The translations under genes were made by a program, and so were the position numbers. 23,761 bases of DNA, from assembly GCA_036497785.1 (NCBI GenBank), contig DASXIW010000114.1:1-23761 (forward strand), read 5' to 3'. This DNA is from DASXIW01 sp036497785. Lineage in GTDB: Bacteria > Pseudomonadota > Alphaproteobacteria > Acetobacterales > Acetobacteraceae. The notes beneath the pieces were generated by a model. That model worked only from the letters and a program-made list of their open reading frames with translations, made no database searches and was not told where the DNA came from. Below, one piece after another: positions 1-6,237 of the stretch. Positions within the stretch are counted from its first letter, which is position 1. Every line of letters starts with the position of its first letter.

Positions 1-81
1 TGCGGGCGAAGGGACTTGAACCCCCACGGCTTGCGCCACCAGAACCTAAATCTGGCGTGTCTACCATTTCACCACGCCCGC
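1..81 (-). tRNA. tRNA-Leu (anticodon UAG)
   Basis: Read on the minus strand this folds as a class II tRNA. The 7-bp acceptor stem is GCGGGCG/CGCCCGC with discriminator A. The anticodon stem is CCAGA/TCTGG around the loop TTTAGGT, giving anticodon UAG. A leucine-type long variable arm (TGGCGCAAGCC) and a T-arm with GTTCAAGTC follow. From memory it closely resembles the E. coli leucine UAG tRNA. The 3' end coincides with the window edge, so whether CCA is encoded cannot be seen. Confidence 0.96.
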
Positions 82-235
82 CCGCCTAAGCGTCTCCTCG
101 CGTCGCCAGCCTGTCGCAGCCGGAAGCGGGCGGACTTAGCGCACCCCCGCCTTCCTCACAAGTCCGCCGCACGGCGATGGCCATCGCCGCCCGCATAATG
201 CCTATATTATATAGCATCCGTGCCTGCAGCCCGGG
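82..235. other. Intergenic region with an 18-bp perfect palindrome and an AT-rich patch
   Basis: This spacer separates the tRNA-Leu from the CckA-like gene; both are on the minus strand. It holds a perfect palindrome with no loop, CGGCGATGGCCATCGCCG, at 172-189. An AT-rich patch at 203-214 contains an exact TATAAT on the minus strand (206-211). No good -35 lies 17 bp upstream of that hexamer, and it sits about 125 bp from the tRNA 5' end, so assigning it as the tRNA promoter is only a guess. No coding sequence is supported here. Confidence 0.35.
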
Positions 236-1162
236 TCACATCACCGGCTGCGCTTCCAGCTTCGCCGCCAGCTCCTTCAGGCTGTAGGGCTTCGGCAGAA
301 ACGTCGTCGCCGCCGCGTCCAGATCCCGCCGCAACGTCTCCTCGGCATAGCCCGACACCAGCACCGCCGGCAGGCGCGGCGCCCCCAGCTTCGCCCGCAC
401 CGCCCACACCAGCGCCGCCCCGTCCAACCCGGGCATCACCATGTCGGTCGCCAGCACCGACACGCCCGCCCCCCCTTCCGCCTCCAGCCGCGCCAGCGCC
501 GCCTCCACGTTCTCGGCGGCGATCACCCGCCAGCCCTGCCGGATCAAGGTCCGCTCCGCCAGGCGGCGCACCGGCTCCTCATCCTCCACCAGCAGTACCA
601 CGCGCGGGGCCACGGCTGGCGCCGGCGCCAGCTCGGCCGCCGGCTTGGGCATCCGCGGAATCGCCACCGCCTCCTGCGCGTCCCAACGCGGCAGATACAC
701 CCGCACCCGCACGCCCCGCTCACCGTGCCATCCGCTTCGCGCAGCACCGCCACGGACACGTTCACCATCGCGTTCCAAGGATCGTCGCCATCCGCCCCGG
801 TCGCTCCGCCCTCCAGCCGCGTCGCGAAATCCCGCGGCGCGTGCTGCCGCCCAGCCAGCACCGGCGCCACCTCCGCCCACGCCGCCTCCCGCGCATCGGT
901 TGCGAACACCTGCTCGGCCGGCGCATGCCGCGACACATCCAACCCCGCGCGCCACCATCCGCCGCCGCGCGTCATTCACCCGAATGATCCGCCCGTCCCG
1001 GTCCACAACCATCAGCCCGAACGGCGCGTCGTCGAACAGCAGAGGCACAATCCCGTCCAGCGCCGCCGACGGCTTGCCCTCAGGCTGCCCGCCCAGCCGC
1101 TCGATCAGCCCAACCGGCGCCGCATCACGCCGGCGACGCAACAGCCGCCTCAGCCAACTCAT
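236..1162 (-). pseudogene. cckA: CckA-like hybrid histidine kinase, kinase core deleted and frameshifted
   Basis: The N-terminus (MSWLRRLLRRRR onward) leads into a PAS domain (DDAPFGLMVVDRDGRIIRVN). A frame change near position 945 fits one extra G in a GGGG run; the PAS continues in another frame to about position 715. The sequence then jumps straight to the last strand of a histidine-kinase ATPase domain (VRVRVYLPRW) and a linker, followed by a complete receiver domain (VVLLVEDEE, ATDMVMPGLDG, LVSGYAEET, FLPKPYSLKEL). The DHp helix with its phospho-acceptor His and the N and G1 boxes of the ATPase are absent, about 200 residues compared with relatives. The receiver is very close in style to CckA, the phosphorelay kinase upstream of CtrA. 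The start codon overlaps the flhB stop (ATGA), so it is the last gene of the flagellar operon. Autophosphorylation should be impossible; only the receiver could still fold. The CckA identity is probable. A different flagellum-linked PAS hybrid kinase is the alternative. Confidence 0.7.
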
Positions 1163-2206
1163 CGGGCAGCTCGCGCCCGCAGGCGCCACACATATGCAAT
1201 GATCTCGGCCACCGTCTTGTAATGCTTGCCCGGAATCTCGCTGTCCAGCTCGACTCGATACGACGCGCGCGCCAATGGTGGATTCGCAATGACGGGCGCC
1301 CGGCTCTCCAAGGCCAAGACCCTGATTCCCGCCGCCATTTCGTCGATTCCTTTCGCCACCACGCACGGTGCGCCAGCATTGCCCCGATCATAGGCAATCG
1401 CCACCGCATAATGCGTGGGATTGGTCAGCACCACCGTCGCCTTCGGCACCGCCGCCATCATGCGCTGCTTCGCCCGCTGCATCCGCAACCGCCGGATGCG
1501 CCTTTCACCAGCGGATCGCCGTGCGTCTCCCGATGCTCATCCTTCAGCTCCTGCCGGCTCGTCCGCAACCCGCGCCCGTGCCGCACCCGCTCCCACACCA
1601 CATCCGGCGCCGCGATCGCCGCCTGCGCCGCCAACATCGCCACCAGCACGCGAAACACTTGCCGCAACTACCGGTCCGCCAGCGTTCCCGGGTCCCAGAT
1701 CATCGCCTGCGGCAAATCCGGCAACGCCCCGGCCAGCGCATACCAGCCGGCCCACGCCACCACCCCCATCTTCGGCAGCGACTTCCCCGCCTCCAGCAGC
1801 ACCGACACACTCAGCACCCGCTTCAGCCCGCGGCCAGGCGACAGGCGCGCCAGATCCGGCATCAGCGCGCCGCCGGATTGAACAGAAACCCGGTCTGCCC
1901 CAACGCCGCCGCCACGCCGGCCAGCATCGCCGCCAACACGAACGCCGCCGCGGCGCGCCCGACAGCCCCCAACGCGAACCAGATTGCCGCCACCGGGTCC
2001 AGCCGGTCCGCCCGCGCCAGCAACACCGCCAGCCGCTCCGCCAATCCCCGCGCAATCCCAGGCGCCAGAAACGACAACACCAACGCCGCCGCCGCCAATA
2101 CGAATAAGGGCGCCACCTCGCGCGAAACTGGCGCATTCCCCTCATCCCGCGCCCGCTGCAGCCTCCGCGCCGACGCCGTCTCCGTGCGGTCCTCCTGGTC
2201 GGGCAT
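1159..2206 (-). pseudogene. flhB: Flagellar export switch protein FlhB, disrupted by two frameshifts and a stop
   Basis: FlhB is the export-gate membrane protein that switches secretion from rod/hook to filament substrates by self-cleaving at NPTH. The family is recognisable throughout: an N-terminus with ASARRLQRARDEGNAPVSRE, the segment FNPAA then MPDLARLSPGRGLKRVLS, the linker SRQELKDEHRETHGDPLVKG, and the cleavage site VLTNPTHYAVA. The frame breaks three times. Near 1862 there is a net -1 (or +2) shift after FNPAA. At 1668-1670 an in-frame TAG fits a CAG-to-TAG change. Near 1503 one C appears missing, because restoring it gives VKGRIRRLRMQRA. Repairing the two single-base losses yields 350 codons, the usual size. 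No Shine-Dalgarno is visible before the ATG at 2206, and a palindromic element separates it from fliR. As written the gene cannot make FlhB. Confidence 0.9.
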
Positions 2207-2217
2207 GGGGTGGGGTT

Positions 2218-2474
2218 AGGAAGGAAGGCCAGGGCGCTGCCCTGGACCCGGCAGGGCTCTGCCCTGTACCCGTAAAGGGGCAGAAGCCCCTTTGATCCCA
2301 TTATTTAGGTGGTTTGGAGAGGAGGGGGGCTGACGCATCGCTGCCACAAGCACCTCGGCCCCCCCTCTCCAAACCACCCCAAAAGTAGCGGGGTCAAGGG
2401 GACCGCTGTCCCCTTGCGGGTCCAGGGCGGCGCCCTGGTGGGGTCCAGGGGCAACGCCCCTGGCAAGCCTTCCT
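2218..2474. repeat. Palindromic intergenic element, copy A, between fliR and flhB
   Basis: Two imperfect inverted arms (about 2218-2329 and 2359-2474) enclose a 29-base centre. The inner ends match over 15 bases (GGTGGTTTGGAGAGG and its complement). The outer ends both read AGGAAGGC. Each arm contains its own nested hairpins, for example AAAGGGGCAGAAGCCCCTTT at 2274-2293 and CCAGGGGCAACGCCCCTGG in the right arm. No reading frame is supported. The layout resembles a MITE or a pair of REP-like units in inverted orientation. It occupies the junction between two genes that normally abut. Copy B at 12265-12528 shares the 20-base hairpin exactly. The nested stems could act as terminators and reduce flhB and kinase expression. 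Confidence 0.8.
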
Positions 2475-2482
2475 GTCCCAGC

Positions 2483-3264
2483 CTAAAGCCCCGGCAAGGC
2501 GGCCAGCCCGGCGCGCAGCGGGGCCCCTGCCAGGCGGCCAACAGGGCGGTGATCAGCAGGCTCAGCAGGGCCAAGCCTCTCAGTATCTGTCCCGGCATGG
2601 CGGCAAAATGCAATTGCAGCCGCGGCACCAGCCGCGCGAGCAGCCCCATGGCGACCTGCCACAAAATCCCGGCCAGAACGAAAGGCGAGGCCAGGCGCAG
2701 CGCCAGCGCGAAGGCGTCGGCCACCGCCCCGGTCACCTGCTCGACGGTATCCGCCGAAGGCAGCAGCACCCCGGGCGGGATCAGCCGATAGCTGCCGGCC
2801 AAGGCCGAGAGCGGCAGCGCATGCAGCCCGGAGACCGGGATCAACACCGGCGCCGCCAGATCGAGCGTATGCGCCAGCGCCGCCGTCTGCGGCCCCAGCG
2901 CCGGGTCCGGCTGCGACACATTGGTCAACCCGGTCACCGAGGAAATAATCTGCCCGGCCACCGGCAAGGCCAGCATCAGCAGCCGCGTCAGCCAGCCCAG
3001 CCACAGCCCGGTGACGATCTCCGCCCCCACCATGCCCATCAGCCGCCACACATCGGCCGGCATTGGCGGCATCAGCGGCGCAATCACCGGCAACAGCAAC
3101 ACCACCAGCGCCACGGTGAAGCCCGCGCGTATCGTCGCCGGCAGCGCCGCCTCTCCAATGCCGGGAAACAGCATGCAAGCACTGCCGATGCGCGCGATCA
3201 TCAACCCGATCGCGAACCCCCAATGCGGCAATTGCGCCAGAAACGCCGCATCATCCGCGGACAT
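2483..3264 (-). pseudogene. fliR: Flagellar export gate protein FliR, frameshifted near the C-terminus
   Basis: FliR forms part of the inner-membrane export gate with FliP and FliQ. The protein is a run of hydrophobic helices (IGLMIARIGSACMLFPGIGE, TIRAGFTVALVVLLLPVIAP, IVTGLWLGWLTRLLMLALPV) with the family segment AGQIISSVTGL and a late FVLAGILWQVAMGLLARLVPRLQ. The frame is intact until about 2525. There a GGGGCCCC run carries a net one-base loss: the frame then drifts into the repeat element, while the correct ending APLRAGLAALPGL with stop at 2483-2485 lies in the neighbouring frame. Restoring one base gives 260 residues, the standard FliR length. Without repair the last dozen residues are replaced by a long repeat-encoded tail. 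This is the mildest lesion in the operon and could be a homopolymer sequencing error. Confidence 0.88.
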
Positions 3265-3282
3265 GGCGCGGCCGACCGCAAA

Positions 3283-3555
3283 TCACTGGCCGCCAACCGC
3301 GATCAGCCGATCGAACACCATATATGTGAAATCGGTCAGCGTGCTCAGCATGAACGAGCCAAGCACCATCAGCGCCCCACCGATCGCCAGAACCTTCGGC
3401 ACGAGCGCCAAGGTCTGCTCGTTGATCTGCGTCACCGCCTGCACCAGCGACATCACCAAACCCTCCAGCAGCGCAATGCCCAGCGGCGGCTCGCTCAGCT
3501 TCAGCACCACCAGCATGGCGTCGCGCATCAACGCGCCAACATCGCCCCCTTGCAT
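3283..3555 (-). CDS. fliQ: Flagellar export gate protein FliQ
   Basis: A 90-residue protein with two transmembrane helices (VVLKLSEPPLGIALLEGLVMSL and KVLAIGGALMVLGSFML regions) separated by the conserved polar stretch AVTQINEQTLALVPK. FliQ lies in the inner-membrane export gate together with FliP and FliR and guides substrates into the flagellar channel. Length and sequence are normal and the frame is intact. It lies 18 bases upstream of fliR and follows fliE in the same minus-strand operon. The ATG at 3555 is the only sensible start. The Shine-Dalgarno is weak (GCGGAACGAC). Confidence 0.93.
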   Translation of the reverse strand: MQGGDVGALMRDAMLVVLKLSEPPLGIALLEGLVMSLVQAVTQINEQTLALVPKVLAIGGALMVLGSFMLSTLTDFTYMVFDRLIAVGGQ

Positions 3556-3625
3556 CTGTCGTTCCGCTTTTTTGCCTGAAGCGCCGGGCGCCCCCCGGCA
3601 TGAACCGATGATCAGAAACCGCTGA

Positions 3626-3928
3626 TCAGATCGGCATTTTCATGATGTCCTGGTACGCCGCCACCACCACGAGCCGGTCGCGAATGGCCGTCGTCGTCTG
3701 CAACGCCAGTTCCGCCTGGGACACGGCGGTCACCACATCGGTGATGTCGCCGCCGCCCGAAATGGCCTGCATGGATTTCGCTGCCGCATCCTTGCTGGTA
3801 TCGACAACGCCTTCCACCGCGCGCTGCAACACGTCGCCAAACCCGCTTCCTTGCGGCGTCCCGGAATCGACGCTGCGATAGGCCTGCGCCGCCGCCGATG
3901 GTGTTACGGTAACAACAGGAATCGCCAC
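3626..3928 (-). CDS. fliE: Flagellar hook-basal body protein FliE
   Basis: A 100-residue soluble protein with the FliE C-terminal signature SQAELALQTTTAIRDRLVVV followed by AYQDIMKMPI. FliE is the adaptor between the MS ring / export gate and the proximal rod. The N-terminal part is low in conservation, as is usual for the family. The start is a GTG at 3928, giving MAIPVVTV. It lies 13 bases after the flgC stop, which supports co-transcription. The frame is intact and the length normal. Confidence 0.92.
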   Translation of the reverse strand: MAIPVVTVTPSAAAQAYRSVDSGTPQGSGFGDVLQRAVEGVVDTSKDAAAKSMQAISGGGDITDVVTAVSQAELALQTTTAIRDRLVVVAAYQDIMKMPI

Positions 3929-3941
3929 GGCGCGTCCGTAC

Positions 3942-4349
3942 CTATTGCAGCATGGCGATGGTGCTGGACAACATGCCGCGCGTCACCTGCATCACCGACA
4001 GATTGGCGTTGTAGCTGCGCTCAGCCTCGCGCATGTCCATCACTTCCATAAAGCTGTTCACATTGGGCGTTCGCACATAGCCGTTCGCATCCGCCGCCGG
4101 ATGGCCGGGATCAAAGCGCAACGGAAAATCGCTCTTGTCCTCGCCAATCTCCTTGATCTTGACCACCTCCGTTCCCGCGGACCGGTCCATCTCATTGACG
4201 AACGTCACCGTCTTGCGGCGATACGGCGCCGCACCCGGCGTATTGCCAGTGGTGTTCTGGTTGGCCAGATTCTCCGCGATCACCTGCAACCGCTTCGTCT
4301 GCGGCTCCATGCCGAAGGCGGAAATCGTCAGCGCCGTGCTCATTTCCAT
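3942..4349 (-). CDS. flgC: Flagellar basal-body rod protein FlgC
   Basis: FlgC is one of the proximal rod proteins. The sequence begins MEMSTALTISAFGMEPQTKR and carries the rod-protein N-terminal motif VIAENLANQNTTGNTPG, the segment PYRRKTVTFV, a central GYVRTPNVN, and the C-terminal amphipathic helix MREAERSYNANLSVMQVTR. It is about 135 residues, as expected. A longer reading frame extends upstream to 4415, but that part overlaps the end of flgB and is not conserved. The ATG at 4349 has AGGG about 8 bases upstream; a second ATG at 4343 is also possible. It is the second gene of the minus-strand flagellar operon and is intact. Confidence 0.93.
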   Translation of the reverse strand: MEMSTALTISAFGMEPQTKRLQVIAENLANQNTTGNTPGAAPYRRKTVTFVNEMDRSAGTEVVKIKEIGEDKSDFPLRFDPGHPAADANGYVRTPNVNSFMEVMDMREAERSYNANLSVMQVTRGMLSSTIAMLQ

Positions 4350-4359
4350 CGCGACAGCC

Positions 4360-4743
4360 CTATTTCCCGATCGCGGTTTTGAAAAACCCGATATATTTCT
4401 TGTAGAGATCGCCAACCAGGTCGCTGATGGACTCGGTATCGGCCACCTTGGTCCGCTCCTCGTCCATCTTCACGCCGTTGCCGTCCGGCGCATGCTCCCC
4501 CGGCACTATCCGCGCCCGGGCGGTCAGGCTCCCCTTCCCCGCCAGATGCATCGGATTTGTCTGCACCGGCGCCACGCCGGCATCCGCCAACTGCGCCGCA
4601 AACGGAGTCAGATCGCGCGCCATCCAGCCCGGCATATTCGCATTCGCAATGTTCTTCGCAAGAACATCCTCCCGCCGGTCCACCCAGGCCATACGCTTTT
4701 CGGCCAGATCGAATAGGGATCCCCGACGAATCCATGGCGTCAA
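4360..4743 (-). CDS. flgB: Flagellar basal-body rod protein FlgB (TTG start)
   Basis: The protein has the FlgB hallmarks SLFDLAEKRMAWVDRREDVL, AKNIANANMPGWMARDL, and a C-terminal helix DLYKKYIGFFKTAIGK. FlgB is a proximal rod protein assembled next to FliE. It is the first gene of the minus operon and ends 10 bases before flgC. The only in-frame start ahead of the conserved region is TTG at 4743, with GAGGTGG immediately upstream at unusually short spacing. A better-placed ATG at 4735 lies in another frame and would need a one-base change near position 4718 to join the FlgB frame. Either the start is TTG, or the 5' end has been frameshifted like several genes downstream. Confidence 0.88.
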   Translation of the reverse strand: MTPWIRRGSLFDLAEKRMAWVDRREDVLAKNIANANMPGWMARDLTPFAAQLADAGVAPVQTNPMHLAGKGSLTARARIVPGEHAPDGNGVKMDEERTKVADTESISDLVGDLYKKYIGFFKTAIGK

Positions 4744-4874
4744 ACCACCTCGCTATGGCACCCCAACGATGCCCGCCGCCTTATGCTGCCGATCAGGACC
4801 AAACAAACCCTTAACGCCGCCACCGCGGGAAAAGAAAGACTCCGTCAATACATTCGGCGTCAAATACCGCCGCC
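4744..4874. promoter_or_regulatory. Divergent flagellar promoter region
   Basis: These 131 bases lie between the divergent starts of flgB (minus) and the small gene that heads the fliO-fliP arm (plus), so promoters for both flagellar arms are expected here. I could not assign a sigma-54 or sigma-70 site with confidence. A TGGCAC/GATGCC pair near 4757 looks like the -24/-12 type but its spacing is two bases too long. The region is less GC-rich around 4797-4865 than its surroundings. Confidence 0.4.
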
Positions 4875-5191
4875 ATGCCCGACATCTTCCCCCCGCCAGC
4901 CAACCCGCTCGCCCCGCTGCACGAAGGCGAGGCGCTGGCCGACGGGGTCGCCGCCACGCTGCGCGTAACCCGCGCGCTGATGGACCAGCACCGGCAAGTC
5001 GATCTCACGGGGCTCGACCGCATGGTCGGCCTGCTCTGTGCCCGCGCGCTGGATCTGCCGCCCGACCAGGGCCGCCGCCTCCGCCCACGCCTCATCGCCA
5101 TTCTCGAAGACCTCGATCAGCTATCCGACGCGCTCCCGAAACCCCGAGCGTTCCCCGCCACCGCCGGCAAAAGGCCGCGCCATGCCCATAG
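4875..5191 (+). pseudogene. Unidentified small protein upstream of fliO, probably frameshifted at its end
   Basis: From the ATG at 4875 the frame encodes a plausible acidic helical protein of about 95 residues: a proline-rich start, then HEGEALADGVAATLRVTRAL, QVDLTGLDRMVGLLCARALD, and RPRLIAILEDLDQLSDAL. I do not recognise the family. After about 5145 this frame has no stop and runs through fliO in the wrong frame into fliP, giving an arginine/proline-rich stretch that is not protein-like. A one-base shift near 5145 would give a stop at 5191 overlapping the fliO start, or would join the fliO frame directly. Its position between flgB and fliO suggests a flagellar role, possibly regulatory. This is inference only. 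Confidence 0.5.
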
Positions 5192-5457
5192 GCTCCATCC
5201 TGCTCGCCTGCGCGGCCCTCGCCGCGGTTCTCGCGCTCATCCTGCTCGCCGGCCGCCTCGCCCGCGCCGGCGGCCTCGCACCGCGCGCATCCGGCCCCGT
5301 CAACCGCCTCGCCCCTCTCCAATCCCTCCCGCTCGACCCGCGCCGCCGCCGTCACCTCATCCGCTGCGACAACCGCGAAATCCTTCTTCTCACCGGCGGC
5401 AACACCGATCTCGTCATTGGCTGGCTCGACACGCCTGCGCCGGCGCCACGCGCATGA
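5182..5457 (+). CDS. fliO: Flagellar biosynthesis protein FliO
   Basis: A 91-residue protein with one N-terminal membrane helix (ILLACAALAAVLALILLAGR). A small cytoplasmic domain follows with the FliO pattern LQSLPLDPRRRRHLIRCDNR, then EILLLTGGNTDLVIGWLD. FliO helps FliP assemble into the export gate. The ATG at 5182 has AAAAGG about 8 bases upstream. The stop overlaps the fliP start (ATGA), so the two are translationally coupled. The frame is intact. Confidence 0.85.
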   Translation: MPIGSILLACAALAAVLALILLAGRLARAGGLAPRASGPVNRLAPLQSLPLDPRRRRHLIRCDNREILLLTGGNTDLVIGWLDTPAPAPRA

Positions 5458-6202
5458 AACGCACGCTGACCATCCTCGCCGCCGCACTGCCGGCATTGAT
5501 GCTCCTCGCCGGTGCCGCCCACGCCCAATCCCTGAACATCGATCTCGGCAGCCCCGGCACACCCGGCACCCCATCCCGGCTGGTTCAGCTCACCGCCCTC
5601 ATCACCGTCCTGTCCCTGGCGCCCAGCCTACTCGTGATGGTCACCGCCTTCACCCGCATCGTCATCGTCCTGTCCCTGCTGCGCAGCGCCCTCGGCACCC
5701 AAGGCACACCCCCAACACGGTCCTCATCGGCCTCGCTTTGTTTCTCACCTTCTTCGTCATGCAGCCGCTGCTCGACCAGGCCTACACCACCGGCCTCCCG
5801 CCAATGTCGCAAGGCCAGGTCGGCGAACTCGACTGCCTGCGCCTCTCCGTCGAACCCTTCCGCAAATTCATGGGCGCCAATCTCCGCCCCGAAGACCTCC
5901 GTCTGTTCCTCGACCTCGCCAAACTCCCCGATCCCGCTTCGCCGGACGTCACACCCTGGCGCGCCCTCATCCCCGGCTTCATGGTCGGCGAACTCCGCCG
6001 CGCCTTCGAAATGGGATTCCTGCTCTATCTCCCCTTCCTCGTCATCGACATGGTGGTCGCCAGCGTGCTCATGAGCCTCGGCATGATGATCCTCCCGCCA
6101 AACGTCGTCTCCCTCCCGTTCAAACTCATCTTCTTCGTCCTCGTCGATGGCTGGCGCCTCGTCGCCGGCAGCCTCGTGCAGAGTTTCGCGGGGGGACGGT
6201 AA
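5454..6202 (+). pseudogene. fliP: Flagellar export gate protein FliP, one-base deletion
   Basis: FliP is the core export-gate protein. A cleavable signal peptide (MKRTLTILAAALPALMLLAG, cut near AHAQ) is followed by the signature VMVTAFTRIVIVLSLLRSAL and GTQGTPP. At about 5715 the frame breaks: adding one A (CCCCAAACACGG instead of CCCCAACACGG) restores NTVLIGLALFLTFFVMQPLL. The rest then reads normally through PWRALIPGFMVGELRRAFEM, LPFLVIDMVVASVLMSLGMM and a final VLVDGWRLVAGSLVQSF. Repaired, it is 249 residues, the family length. Without repair the protein ends in unrelated sequence at 6074 and lacks two thirds of the gate, so export would fail. Confidence 0.92.
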
Positions 6203-6237
6203 AAACGCAGAGCGTGCCCGGTCCGCTCGCCGCACCG

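Noticed and set aside
1..235. A genomic-island attachment site at the tRNA-Leu
   Set aside because: No integrase and no repeat of the tRNA 3' end occur in the window, and the neighbouring genes are conserved flagellar genes.
2218..2474. A CRISPR array or insertion sequence at the fliR-flhB gap
   Set aside because: There are no regularly spaced direct repeats with unique spacers and no transposase frame; the repeats are inverted arms.
2305..2482. The C-terminal extension of FliR encoded across the repeat element
   Set aside because: It arises from the frameshift near 2525. The family ending LAALPGL with its own stop lies in the adjacent frame.
4757..4773. A sigma-54-like site TGGCAC...GATGC upstream of the small gene
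   Set aside because: The spacing between GG and GC is 12 rather than 10 bases, so it would not be expected to work.
4875..6074. A single 399-residue frame that could be a natural fusion of the small gene with FliP
   Set aside because: The middle part is fliO read in the wrong frame and is not protein-like, and the FliP portion loses its own frame near 5715. A frameshift explanation is simpler.
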